This document shows, in pieces, positions 14,478 through 22,874 of a stretch of DNA of 34,657 bases. The first letter of the stretch is position 1; each line of letters opens with the position of its first letter. A program made the position numbers and the translations under genes. Source of the DNA: Pseudomonadota bacterium (lineage in GTDB: Bacteria; Pseudomonadota; Gammaproteobacteria; Xanthomonadales; Rhodanobacteraceae); the NCBI GenBank assembly GCA_023430685.1, contig JAEYZH010000188.1, forward strand, positions 1 through 34,657. The letters run 5' to 3'. The notes beneath the pieces are model-generated. The model did not search any database. It was not told where the DNA came from and was given only the letters and a program-made list of their open reading frames with translations.

Positions 14478-16640
14478 TCACCGCGACCTCGCACCACCTG
14501 CGAACGCCGCCCCATCGAAGCCGTCGTCGAAGATCCGATCCTCGGGCACGAACAGCACCGCGATGCCGCGCGAGGCGCAGCTCATCCACAGTTCGTAACC
14601 GCCCGCGACCTGCTTGACCCTGAGTGCATTGATCTGCGCATGCGGGAGTCCACCCCACTGCGGACCGCCGTCGCGCGGCGCGCTGTAGAGGCCGGCATGC
14701 GTGCCGTCGTACCAGACGAGGCCGTGCGGTCCGGTTCCGAACGGATCGGCGACGCTGTACCAGAGCCGGCCATCGGGCGTCACCGCAAGCGGCCTCGCGA
14801 ACATCGCACTGATTCCATCGACGGACGTGTGGTACGTGTAGTTGCCGCTCCCGGCGTCGATGCGGAACAGTCCCTGCGTCGAACCGATCCATGCGATGCC
14901 GTTCGCGGCGGGCGCGACCGTCGTGAATCCGTCGCTTTGCGGATCGAGCTCGGGGAACTGGGTGTAGTCGCGCGAGAAGCGGTAGACGCCGTCGGTCCGG
15001 ATCACCTCGCCCCAGCCGCTGGCCCACACGGTGCCGGGTCGTTCCGGATCACGTTCCAGATTGTTCCCGAGCGCGGCCACGCTGGGCACTGGGGTCCAGT
15101 TGCCGCCGGAGAGATACGCGAGGTCCGCGGCGGGGCTCCATGTCCACAGGCGTTGCAGGGAATCCTCGACGATGCCCATGCTGGCGTCTCGAGGACTTTG
15201 CAGGTCGAGCCACGTCGCGCCGTTCCATGCGTGCAATCCGGAGTGCGTCGGGTTGACGACGGCGGCGGCGAGCGATGGCGCGTACGCGACCTGGTCGCAG
15301 TTGTCGGTCGGAAACGGCCACGGCACGCCGAGGCCGTACTCGGCCTGGTTGAATCCCTGCCAGCGTTCGCCGACGAAGCGCGTCATGCCGCCGAGACCGC
15401 TGCCCGCGTTGGCACATGCGTAGACGTCGCCGCTCGCGGCATCGATCGCGAGATCCCGGTTGAAGGAATCGTACTGACTCGTATTGGTGACCCGATAGCG
15501 CTGCCACACGCCCGTCTGGGCATCGCGCTTCGCGGCCCCGCCGAGACCGCTCGCCCACACATTGCCGTGGGCGTCGATGGCCACGTCGCCGTTCTGCGAG
15601 CCTTCGCGCCAGACGCCGAGATCCTGCCAGGCGGTGCCATCGAACCTGCGCACGTGGCTGTCGCCGTCGATCAAGAGCGCTTGCCGGTCGCCGAACGCGC
15701 GAAACACTTCGATCGGCGGGCTCGCGATCGACGGCGGCGGCTGCGGCGGCGTAGTCCACTCGCCCGACGGGGAAACGTAATCGAGCGAATAGAGGATCAC
15801 GCCGCCCGCGCCGAATCCCGCGAATCGGGTCATCCAGGTATGGCCACTGTCGTCGGTGCTGTCCTTGCCGGGCAGCGCGGCCAGTGCGCCCGGCGTGAAC
15901 GAGAACGGGTGCAGCGTCCACACCTGCGCCGTGCTGTCGAACGAGACGATCGACGTACTGTTGTTGCTGTCGCCCCAGACGACGTAGCCGCCTTCGGGCT
16001 TGGGCTGGACCGACACGTGGCTCACGGCAAAGACTTCGATCGGCCAGTCGTTGCCGCCCTCGGGCGCGCTGCCTCCGGTCCAGTACGTCCACTCGCCGGT
16101 GGACGGAGTGTGGCGCAGGACGCCGCCCTGGGATCCCCCGAAACCGACCAGCGCGAACCAGAGCGTACCGTCCGGCGCGATGTCGACGTCGCGCGCGTTG
16201 CCGTTCAGCAGCGCCGCACTTTCCGATGCATGGTTCACGAGAGAATCGCCCCCGAGCACCGGATCCATGCTCAGCGCGCCGCGCCATGTCGCCATCCACA
16301 GTCGACCCTGCGCATCGGCGACGATGTCGCTGACGCGCGTCGTGCCCGTCACGTCCGGATGCCCGATCACGGGATAGTCGACGTTGGACACGTTGATCCA
16401 GCGGTTCTCGGACTGGATGAACCTGGCCACGCCTCCCTCTTCGAAGCCCGGATCGTATCCGCCGAACCACGGGTCATCGTCGGGCCCGATGTGGATCGCG
16501 TCGATGACGTCGCCCTGGATGCCCGTGTTGGCCGGGCGGTAGTAGCGCCACGACGATCCGGGGATCTCCTGCGCACGCAGGCCGCCGCCCGCGAGCAGGA
16601 TGCCCATGACGACGGCGGTCCACCTCGACTCGATCCACAC
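14478..16640 (-). CDS. Secreted beta-propeller-like protein with F-x-D-G-F-D tail
   Basis: This protein of about 720 residues starts at the GTG at 16640, six bases after GGGAGA. An in-frame ATG at 16664 lacks a ribosome binding site. A signal peptide (TAVVMGILLAGGGLRA) precedes repeated propeller blades, recognisable by recurring APDG-T-LWFA, DAQGRLWMATW, DAHGNVWASG, NGIAWIGSTQGLFRID and TPDGRLWYS segments. This is the pattern of the two-component-regulator-type or ligand-binding propeller. No kinase or membrane domain follows, so it is a stand-alone exported propeller. The C-terminus ends VPEDRIFDDGFDG plus a short tail, the same motif as the neighbouring convergent gene. The ligand is unknown. 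Confidence 0.82.
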   Translation of the reverse strand: MWIESRWTAVVMGILLAGGGLRAQEIPGSSWRYYRPANTGIQGDVIDAIHIGPDDDPWFGGYDPGFEEGGVARFIQSENRWINVSNVDYPVIGHPDVTGTTRVSDIVADAQGRLWMATWRGALSMDPVLGGDSLVNHASESAALLNGNARDVDIAPDGTLWFALVGFGGSQGGVLRHTPSTGEWTYWTGGSAPEGGNDWPIEVFAVSHVSVQPKPEGGYVVWGDSNNSTSIVSFDSTAQVWTLHPFSFTPGALAALPGKDSTDDSGHTWMTRFAGFGAGGVILYSLDYVSPSGEWTTPPQPPPSIASPPIEVFRAFGDRQALLIDGDSHVRRFDGTAWQDLGVWREGSQNGDVAIDAHGNVWASGLGGAAKRDAQTGVWQRYRVTNTSQYDSFNRDLAIDAASGDVYACANAGSGLGGMTRFVGERWQGFNQAEYGLGVPWPFPTDNCDQVAYAPSLAAAVVNPTHSGLHAWNGATWLDLQSPRDASMGIVEDSLQRLWTWSPAADLAYLSGGNWTPVPSVAALGNNLERDPERPGTVWASGWGEVIRTDGVYRFSRDYTQFPELDPQSDGFTTVAPAANGIAWIGSTQGLFRIDAGSGNYTYHTSVDGISAMFARPLAVTPDGRLWYSVADPFGTGPHGLVWYDGTHAGLYSAPRDGGPQWGGLPHAQINALRVKQVAGGYELWMSCASRGIAVLFVPEDRIFDDGFDGAAFAGGARSR

Positions 16641-16887
16641 GCGATCTCTCCCGGACCTGCACATCAGGCAGCATGGGCCTCTCGCGACGAAGACGTGTTG
16701 ATCACGATCAACGATCGCGTCGGGTCACATGCAAGGTCATCCCGGCGCGTTCGAGGCGGAGCGCGTGGCCTGGCGTTCTCGTTCGCGCGACTCCGATGCC
16801 GGCGCTTGCGGGTGCGCTTGTTTTCGCGTCGCCTGCGAATGCATGCTCCGGCCATTGCAGGCACGATGACAGGACCGACGAGGGCGC

Positions 16888-17733
16888 ATGCGTCCGCGAT
16901 CGCGCGGCGCCGTCGAACAACAGCAGGAGCCAGGCTTGGAGCACGACGCCCGCGCATTCGATCTCGTGCTGTCCTACCCGCAGTGGCAAGGTTCGGCGCG
17001 GCCCGAGCACCTGCGCCGCGGTGCGCGGGCCGCGGCCGACGTCTGCGCGCGCCATGCGCCGCTCGTGACGGTGCCCGATGCGGGCGAGGGCGAGGCGCGC
17101 GGCGGCATCAATCGCTGGACCGCGATCCTCGAGCAGTTCCGTTCCGCGCAGGCGATCCTCGCGGAGCACTGGCCCCGGCGCGTGCTGACGGCGGGTGGCG
17201 ATTGCGGCTGCGACGTCGCGGTCATCGACTACCTGCACCGCACCCATCCCGACCTCGGCGTGATCTGGGTCGACGCGCATCTCGACGCGAACACCGCCGC
17301 CACCACGCCGAGCGGCAGCTTCCACGGCATGCCGGTGGCGACGCTGCTCGGGTCGCCGCCGCCCGATCTCGCGCCGTTGCTCGCACGACCGCTGTCGCCG
17401 TCGCGCTTTCGCTACGTCGCGGCGCACATCGGGGATGAAGGCGACTGGGCCTTCCAGCGCGCGCGGGGATTGTCGTGGCTCGAGCCCGGCGCGTGCCTGC
17501 CCGGTCCCGTCCACGTGCATTTCGATCTCGATGCGCTCGATCCCGCGGAGTTCGCGCACGTTGCGTATCCGGAAGGTCGCCTGTCGATCCAAGCCGGCCT
17601 CGCGGTGGTGCGCGCCGCGGCCGCGGGCGGCCGGCTCGTCGGCCTGACGATCACCGAGTTCGCGCCTGCTGACGAGCGGGCGGCGGAGGAAGGCAGTCGC
17701 GTGCTTGCGCAGATCTGCGAAGCGGCGCTCTGA
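16888..17733 (+). CDS. Arginase/ureohydrolase-family protein with variant metal site
   Basis: The protein has 281 residues from ATG 16888 (GAGGG just upstream). TTG 16936, behind AGGAG at 16925-16929, would give a more family-like N-terminus and is a real alternative. Ureohydrolase motifs are in order: AGGDCG (family GGDH), VDAHLDAN (DAHxD, two-metal ligands), SFHGMP, FDLDALDP (DxDxxDP) and a LTITEF near the end. Arginases and agmatinases hydrolyse guanidino compounds to urea with a Mn2+ pair. Here the first ligand His is replaced by Cys, a substitution that also occurs in other family members. The substrate cannot be assigned. No metabolic neighbour helps: it stands alone between a divergent propeller gene and a convergent hydrolase gene. 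Confidence 0.82.
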   Translation: MRPRSRGAVEQQQEPGLEHDARAFDLVLSYPQWQGSARPEHLRRGARAAADVCARHAPLVTVPDAGEGEARGGINRWTAILEQFRSAQAILAEHWPRRVLTAGGDCGCDVAVIDYLHRTHPDLGVIWVDAHLDANTAATTPSGSFHGMPVATLLGSPPPDLAPLLARPLSPSRFRYVAAHIGDEGDWAFQRARGLSWLEPGACLPGPVHVHFDLDALDPAEFAHVAYPEGRLSIQAGLAVVRAAAAGGRLVGLTITEFAPADERAAEEGSRVLAQICEAAL

Positions 17734-17761
17734 TCCCCGGCGCGCCCGCGAATTCGCCGTG

Positions 17762-17797
17762 GCGACCGGGCGCCATCGGATGTCCGCATCCGGTCGC
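17762..17797. terminator. Terminator-like hairpin between convergent genes
   Basis: GCGACCGG (17762-17769) pairs with CCGGTCGC (17790-17797). An inner CGGATG/CATCCG stem competes with it. It lies between the stops of the arginase-family and serine-hydrolase genes. Confidence 0.5.
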
Positions 17798-17808
17798 GTC
17801 GCGACGGG

Positions 17809-19188
17809 TCAGTCGCCTTCGCCGACCGGATGCAGCGCCTCGATGAGCCCATCGTTCGATGCGATCAGCCGCCAGTGCATCGGCCGCTCCTCGAACTCGA
17901 TGCGATAGGTGCGCTCGATGCGGTCGCCGTTCTGCGCATCGGCGACGAGGTCCACGCGTCGGATCGGTCCCAGTGCCTCGAGCAGCGCGGCGCCGAAGTC
18001 GCCGAGGAATCCGATCGTCTGCGCGGCGCCCGCGGCGACGAAGCGCGTCTTGTCGACCTTCGCGCCGGCTGCATCGGAGAGGGCCTGGCGCATCGCTTCG
18101 GTCAAGCCCGGACGCGTGTCGCGCTCGGTGGCCTTGCGGCTTGCGGGCGGCAGGTACAGGTCGGCCACCGCTTCGGCCAGCAACGGGTAGTAGCGCTGCT
18201 GGTTGGTCAGCGCAATGATGGTGAGCTTGCGCGCATCGACGCGCAGGATGTCGGCGAGCGCAGGCCCGCCGCTGTGGCCGATCACGCGCGTGCCGCGGTA
18301 GGTGCGTGTCGTCCAGCCGATGCCGAAGCCGCCGCGCTTGCCATCGGCCAGCACCGGCGGCGTCTGCAGGGTCGTCCAGCTTTCGGGCTTCAGCAGGCGC
18401 CCCTCGTCGATCGCGACGAACACCGCCGCGAGATCGCGGATCGAGGCGTGCAGGCCGCCGGCGCCGTAACCCTGTTCGCCGTAGAGGAAGTCGCTCACGC
18501 GCTGGCGGCCGTCCTTCCATGCGTGGATCGTCGCGCGCCTCGGCACGAGGTCGGCGGAGCGGATCGAGGGTCCTTCGCTGCGCGCATGCGCGAAGCGCGG
18601 GTTGTGCAAGCCGAGTGGCAGGAAGATCTCGTCGCGGAACAGCGCCGGCAGCGCCTTGCCCGAGACCTGCTCGAGGATCGCGCGCAGCACGACGAAATCG
18701 GTGAAGCCGTAGCGCGATTCGCTGCCCGGTTCGTAGGCGAGTGGCTTCGCCTGCGCGGCCGCGACGATCGCGGCGACCGTCTGCGGTCGCGGCTGGCCGA
18801 GGTCGTCGGAAAGACCCGACGTGTGGTCGGCGAGCTGGCGCACGCGGATCCGCGACCACGTCGCCGGTGCGTCGGGAAAGAATCGGGTCAGCGGAGCGTC
18901 GAGGGTCAGCCGACCCTGCTCGACCAGGCGCATCAGCGCGACGCCGGTGAAGATCTTGGTGGCCGACGCGAGCTGGAACGAGGTGTCCTCGTCGACGTCG
19001 ATGTCCCACTCGAGATTGGCCTTGCCGTATGCCGCGATCTTGCGGATGCGGCCATCCTCGACGACTGCGATCGCGGCGCCCGGGACATGCCCGCGCGCGA
19101 GTGCGCGTTCGACGCGCTGGTCGATCGCGTCCGCCTGGCCCGTCGTTGCATGGAGGAGCAGGGTGGCGATCAGCAGGATGCTCTTCAT
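17809..19188 (-). CDS. Exported serine beta-lactamase-like hydrolase (class C/PBP4-like fold)
   Basis: This 459-residue protein has a signal peptide (ILLIATLLLHATTGQA, cleavage about residue 18), so it is periplasmic or secreted. The catalytic SxxK is S75-A-T-K78. The loop HTSGL (122-126) is typical of the family. Y160 occupies the YxN position but reads Y-G-F instead of Y-x-N. HSGG (305-308) replaces KTG. These fit the broad beta-lactamase/esterase/D-aminopeptidase group rather than a true antibiotic-resistance enzyme. About 110 residues after the catalytic domain form a small C-terminal domain. The ATG at 19188 is preceded by GAGG. The next gene upstream (19434-20015) has the same orientation but is 245 bp away. 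Confidence 0.88.
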   Translation of the reverse strand: MKSILLIATLLLHATTGQADAIDQRVERALARGHVPGAAIAVVEDGRIRKIAAYGKANLEWDIDVDEDTSFQLASATKIFTGVALMRLVEQGRLTLDAPLTRFFPDAPATWSRIRVRQLADHTSGLSDDLGQPRPQTVAAIVAAAQAKPLAYEPGSESRYGFTDFVVLRAILEQVSGKALPALFRDEIFLPLGLHNPRFAHARSEGPSIRSADLVPRRATIHAWKDGRQRVSDFLYGEQGYGAGGLHASIRDLAAVFVAIDEGRLLKPESWTTLQTPPVLADGKRGGFGIGWTTRTYRGTRVIGHSGGPALADILRVDARKLTIIALTNQQRYYPLLAEAVADLYLPPASRKATERDTRPGLTEAMRQALSDAAGAKVDKTRFVAAGAAQTIGFLGDFGAALLEALGPIRRVDLVADAQNGDRIERTYRIEFEERPMHWRLIASNDGLIEALHPVGEGD

Positions 19189-19405
19189 GGTGGCCTCGCG
19201 TCGATGGCGCAGGTGGAGCACGCGGTGCGGCGTGCTCCACACGGGGAGAGCATCGCGGCATTCGACGTGCGAGTCGATGCCGCGTTGCGGACGCTGCGCC
19301 GAGTCGTGGCAGGATTGCGTCGGCCATCGAACCGCTCGGCATTCGAGTCCTGCCCCGCCCGCCGGCGACTGCGCCGGCTGCTCGCCGCGTGGCGTCCACG
19401 CGAAC

Positions 19406-19437
19406 GGCGCCGGCCGGCCTGCGGCCGTCCAGCCTAC
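19406..19437. repeat. GGCGCCGGCCGGCC..GTCCAGCCTAC element, copy 1
   Basis: This 32-bp stretch differs at one base from 27868-27899. It contains a GGCC-TGC-GGCC hairpin and ends GTCCAGCCTAC. The stop codon of the minus-strand gene 19434-20015 (TAG at 19436-19434) is inside it. Confidence 0.75.
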
Positions 19438-20015
19438 AGGGCGTGGTCGGCGCGTGCGTGCGAGGCGATGGGGCGGGCGTCGACCAGCGTTCCGCGGATC
19501 ACGGCGGCGGCGCTCGCGGCGTGCGCATCGGCGAGCGTGTTGCGCGTGCGCACGTAGCCGCACAGCGTCGAGCCCGACGCGAACTCGATGCCGGAACGGT
19601 AGCGCCGCTCGCCGTGCGCTTCGCCCGCGCTGATGCGCGTGCCGCCGACGATTGCCTGGGGCGGGGCCGCGCCATCGTGCGTTCCGCTCGCGGACGCTTC
19701 GATCTCGAGCACGACGCGGTCGGCCGGTGAGGAGAACGCCGCGGCGCGAGCGTTCCAGCGGATTTCGGACGCGACGAGAACGGCGTCGCCGGGCACGACG
19801 AAGCGTCCGGCGTGCAAGGGTGCGTCGGTTTGCGCGCGGCGGAATCCGAATCCGCCCTCGCACGACGCGTCCGCGACCGAGACCAGCGTGATCTCGCGCG
19901 GTGCGCCCGGCGCGTCCGTCCATCCTCGTGGAGCCGCGTCGTCGCGCGCCGCCGCGCCGTCGCTCATGACGGCGCTGAGCGTGATCAGCATGCCGAGTGC
20001 GTTTGCAGGTTTCAT
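19434..20015 (-). CDS. Exported protein of unknown function
   Basis: This 193-residue protein starts at the ATG at 20015 with GAGGA seven bases upstream. The N-terminus is a signal peptide (ANALGMLITLSAVMSDGAAA). The mature part is beta-rich with two cysteines (in DASCEGGFGFRR and STLCGYVRTR), possibly a disulphide in a small exported sandwich. No family is recognised. It ends in a REP-like element that supplies the stop, so the native C-terminus may be altered. It is divergent from yerC across 20016-20330. Confidence 0.65.
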   Translation of the reverse strand: MKPANALGMLITLSAVMSDGAAARDDAAPRGWTDAPGAPREITLVSVADASCEGGFGFRRAQTDAPLHAGRFVVPGDAVLVASEIRWNARAAAFSSPADRVVLEIEASASGTHDGAAPPQAIVGGTRISAGEAHGERRYRSGIEFASGSTLCGYVRTRNTLADAHAASAAAVIRGTLVDARPIASHARADHAL

Positions 20016-20274
20016 GTCGAATGTCCTCAGGGGTGGGGAAGGGGTGGCGCGGCGCGTCGCCGGACCACCACTGCAGCGCTACGCGACGGCGTGGGCGGAA
20101 CCGCCACGTCGCGACTCGCCCGGGCGCGTGGCGGCTCGCGACGCGTGCTCGTCGCAGCCGTCCGTCCGGCGAACGCGAGGGCGAGGGATCCACGGCGCGC
20201 GCCGTGCGCCATCGAGTCGGCCTGTCGCCGTCGCCCGCCCGCTTCGGCGCGACGGAACCGCGTCGCGCCCCGGC

Positions 20275-20303
20275 TTGACAGCGTTGAATCCACGCATTAA
20301 CGT
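20275..20303 (+). promoter_or_regulatory. Sigma70-like promoter of the yerC-his operon
   Basis: A perfect -35 box TTGACA (20275-20280), a 17-bp spacer and TAACGT (20298-20303) as -10, which keeps the key T1, A2 and T6. Transcription would start within the palindrome at 20301-20320, some 20 bp before the yerC ATG. Confidence 0.6.
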
Positions 20304-20320
20304 ACTAACACGTTAATACG
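20301..20320. promoter_or_regulatory. TrpR-operator-like palindrome
   Basis: CGTACTAACACGTTAATACG is an imperfect 20-bp palindrome (16 of 20 bases match its own complement). Its half-sites resemble the E. coli trp operator core (CGTACTAG..CTAGTACG). It overlaps the promoter and directly precedes a gene for a TrpR-like protein, which points to autoregulation of the his operon by YerC. The regulator-site match is inferred. Confidence 0.6.
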
Positions 20321-20330
20321 TTGGTGCAGG

Positions 20331-20654
20331 ATGAAGCAGCGCCCCGAGCCGGTGCCCGAACGCGACGCCAAGGCCTCCCTGACGGCCCTGGCGAAAGCGC
20401 TCGCGTCGCTCGACCAGGCCGAGGACGTGCGCGCGTTCCTGCAGGACCTCTGCACGCCGGCCGAGCTCGAGGCGATGGCCGATCGCTGGCGCGTGGTGCC
20501 GCTGCTGCTCAAGGGCATCCCCTACCGCGACATCCACGACCGCACGCGCGTCAGCGTCACCACGATCGGCCGCGTCGCGCGCACGCTCGAACACGGCGCC
20601 GGCGGCTATGCGAAAGCCGCGCAGCGCTCGTCCGTCTCCCACTCCTCCCATTGA
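20331..20654 (+). CDS. yerC: TrpR-like transcriptional regulator, YerC/YecD family
   Basis: This 107-residue protein matches the YerC/YecD TrpR-related family. The core (residues about 15-90) contains FLQDLCTPAELEAMADRWRV followed by LLKGIPYRDI and the recognition region TRVSVTTIGRVARTL, as in TrpR helix-turn-helix proteins. The last ~15 residues are Ser/His-rich and probably disordered. The gene is ten bases upstream of hisG and co-oriented. Its stop overlaps the hisG ribosome binding site. The palindrome before it suggests it represses its own operon, possibly sensing histidine or another small ligand. The ligand is not known from sequence. Confidence 0.9.
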   Translation: MKQRPEPVPERDAKASLTALAKALASLDQAEDVRAFLQDLCTPAELEAMADRWRVVPLLLKGIPYRDIHDRTRVSVTTIGRVARTLEHGAGGYAKAAQRSSVSHSSH

Positions 20655-20664
20655 AGGTCGCGCG

Positions 20665-21564
20665 ATGAGCCCACACGCCGCACCGGCGGCGCGCGAGCGT
20701 CTGCGCGTCGCCATCCAGAAGTCGGGTCGCCTGGCCGAGCCCGCGCGCGCGTTGCTGGCCGCGTGCGGCCTCGACTGGCGCGAAAGCCGCGACCGGCTGT
20801 TCTGCCACGGCGAAACGGCGCCGGTCGACCTGCTGCTCGTGCGCGACGACGACATCCCGGGGCTGATCGCCGCGGGCGCGTGCGACCTCGGCATCGTCGG
20901 GCGCAACGTGCTGCTCGAACAGTCCGCGCAGGCGGCGTCGCGCCAGCGCGAATGGCGTGCGCTCGGATTCGGGCAATGCACGCTGCAGATCGCCGTGCCC
21001 GAGGAGCGCAACTGGAGCGGGCCCGCGCAGCTCGGGGGACTGCGCATCGCGACGAGTTACCCGGGCCTGCTCTCCCGATGGCTCGAGGCGCAGGGCATCG
21101 CGGCCGACGTCGTCGCGTTGTCGGGCTCGGTCGAGATCGCGCCACGCCTCGGCCAGGCCGACGCGGTCTGCGACCTCGTGTCGAGCGGCGCGACGCTCGC
21201 GGCGAACCAGCTTCGTCCCGTGCTGACCGTGCTTCGGAGCGAAGCGGTGCTCGCAGGCCCGAGCGATCCATTCGGCGACGTGCGCGACGAACTCGCGCAA
21301 CTGCTGCTGCGCCGGCTCGACGGCGTGCTGCGCCAGCGCGACAGCCGCCTCGTGCTGTTCCAGGCCCGGCGCGACGCCTTGCCCGCGCTGCTCGAACTCC
21401 TGCCCGATGCCGAACCACCGACGGTGCTGCAGGTCGATGGCGGCGACACGCTCGCCCTGCAGGCGCTGTGCCACGGCGCGATGACCTGGCAACACCTCGA
21501 GGCGCTCCAGCACGCGGGCGCGCGCGGCCTCATGGTCGTGCCGGTCGAAAGGATGCTCGCATGA
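20665..21564 (+). CDS. hisG: ATP phosphoribosyltransferase (long form)
   Basis: HisG condenses ATP and PRPP to phosphoribosyl-ATP, the first committed step of histidine synthesis. The 299-residue product is the long, homohexameric form with a C-terminal regulatory (ACT-like) domain from about residue 215, where histidine feedback inhibition occurs. Visible family segments are RVAIQKSGRL at the N-terminus, DLGIVGRNVL, RIATSYPGLL and LSGSVEIAPRLG. The PRPP-loop region reads DLVSSGATLAANQL, with A-A-N where many family members have more usual residues. The ATG at 20665 has GAAGG seven bases upstream. The stop overlaps the hisD start (ATGA). Confidence 0.96.
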   Translation: MSPHAAPAARERLRVAIQKSGRLAEPARALLAACGLDWRESRDRLFCHGETAPVDLLLVRDDDIPGLIAAGACDLGIVGRNVLLEQSAQAASRQREWRALGFGQCTLQIAVPEERNWSGPAQLGGLRIATSYPGLLSRWLEAQGIAADVVALSGSVEIAPRLGQADAVCDLVSSGATLAANQLRPVLTVLRSEAVLAGPSDPFGDVRDELAQLLLRRLDGVLRQRDSRLVLFQARRDALPALLELLPDAEPPTVLQVDGGDTLALQALCHGAMTWQHLEALQHAGARGLMVVPVERMLA

Positions 21565-22874
21565 GCGCGCCCGCGATCCGGCACGAATGGAGCGCGCTCG
21601 ACGACACCGGGCGCGCGGCGGCCCTGCGGCGGCCGCCGGCCACTGCGTCGCGCGAGTTGCGCACGGCGGTCGCGCAGATCATCAGCGAGGTACGCGCGCG
21701 CGGTGACGCGGCGCTGCGAGACTTCACGCAGCGCTTCGACGGCGTGGCCCTGCAGGGCTTCTTCGTCGGCGAAGGCGAATGGGCCGACGCCGAAGCGCGC
21801 GTGCCTGCGTCGCTGCGAACCGCGATGATCGAAGCCGCGGGTCGCATCGAGCGCTTCCACGCCGAAGGCGGCCAGCGCGCGTATGCGGTCGAAACCGCGC
21901 CCGGCGTCGTCTGCGAGCGCATCGTGCGGCCGGTCGGGCGCGTCGGACTCTACGTGCCCGCCGGCAGCGCGCCGCTGCCGTCGACGATGCTGATGCTCGG
22001 CATCCCGGCGCGCCTCGCAGCGTGCCCCGACGTGCTCGTGTGCACGCCGCCGCGGCGCGACGGCAGCGCGGATCCCGCGGTGCTCGCGGCCGCGCGCCTG
22101 TGCGGCATCGAGCGCGTGCTCAAACTCGGTGGTGCGCACGCGATCGCCGCGATGGCGTTCGGCAGCGAAAGCGTCGCCCGTCGCGACAAGCTGTTCGGGC
22201 CGGGCAACGCCTGGGTCAACGAGGCCAAGCGCCAAGTGTCGGTCGATCCCGATGGCGCGGCGATCGACATGCCGGCCGGTCCATCCGAGCTCATGGTGAT
22301 CGCGGACGCGGGCGCCAGCGCCGCATTCGTCGCGGCCGACCTCTTGTCGCAAGCCGAGCACGGAGCGGACTCGCAGGTGATGCTCGTCAGCGACAGCACG
22401 GCATTGCTCGATGCGGTCGCCGCTGAACTCGAAACGCAGCTCGCCACGCTTCCACGCGCGGCGACCGCGCGCGAGGCGCTCGCGTCGTCGCGGCTGCTGC
22501 ATGTCGATACCCTGCACGCGGCGTTCGACATCGCCAACCGCTACGCACCCGAGCACCTGATCCTCGCGCTGCGTGAACCTCGTGCATGGCTTCCCTGCGT
22601 GCGCGCCGCGGGCTCGGTGTTCCTCGGCGACTGGACCCCCGAGGCGCTCGGCGACTACTGCAGCGGCACCAACCACGTGTTGCCGACCGGCGGTGCAGCG
22701 CGCGCGTACGGTGGCCTCGGCGTCTCGGACTTCCAGATGTCGATCAGCGTGCAAGCCGCGACCTCGGCCGGAATCGCGGCGATCGGCCCCTGCGCCGTGA
22801 CGATCGCTCAGTCCGAGGGCCTCGATGCGCATGCGCGCGCGGTCGCCCTGCGACTCGCGGGGCTCGCCGCATGA
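21561..22874 (+). CDS. hisD: Histidinol dehydrogenase
   Basis: HisD catalyses the last two steps, L-histidinol to L-histidine, with two NAD+. The product is 437 residues, normal for the family. The zinc ligands are present as Q264, H267, D365 and H372, within LLSQAEHGADSQ and EALGDYCSGTNHVLPT. The catalytic pair E331-H332 lies in YAPEHL. The signature KLFGPGNAWVNEAKRQV is intact. The start overlaps the hisG stop by four bases and the stop overlaps the hisC start, so translation is probably coupled. Confidence 0.97.
   Translation: MSAPAIRHEWSALDDTGRAAALRRPPATASRELRTAVAQIISEVRARGDAALRDFTQRFDGVALQGFFVGEGEWADAEARVPASLRTAMIEAAGRIERFHAEGGQRAYAVETAPGVVCERIVRPVGRVGLYVPAGSAPLPSTMLMLGIPARLAACPDVLVCTPPRRDGSADPAVLAAARLCGIERVLKLGGAHAIAAMAFGSESVARRDKLFGPGNAWVNEAKRQVSVDPDGAAIDMPAGPSELMVIADAGASAAFVAADLLSQAEHGADSQVMLVSDSTALLDAVAAELETQLATLPRAATAREALASSRLLHVDTLHAAFDIANRYAPEHLILALREPRAWLPCVRAAGSVFLGDWTPEALGDYCSGTNHVLPTGGAARAYGGLGVSDFQMSISVQAATSAGIAAIGPCAVTIAQSEGLDAHARAVALRLAGLAA

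Larger units (their letters stand above)
20016..20330. other. Divergent intergenic region before yerC-his
   Basis: This region has no gene. The his promoter and operator occupy the last 60 bp. The rest is GC-rich sequence without clear repeats. Confidence 0.5.

Noticed and set aside
14445..17438. Plus-strand 997-codon open frame opposite the propeller gene
   Set aside because: The minus strand has a signal peptide, propeller blades and a recognisable C-terminal motif. The plus-strand translation is low-complexity Arg/Ala/Val.
17651..19399. 582-codon minus-strand frame overlapping the serine hydrolase
   Set aside because: It is an Arg/Pro-rich shadow in another frame on the same strand. The hydrolase frame has the signal peptide and all catalytic motifs.
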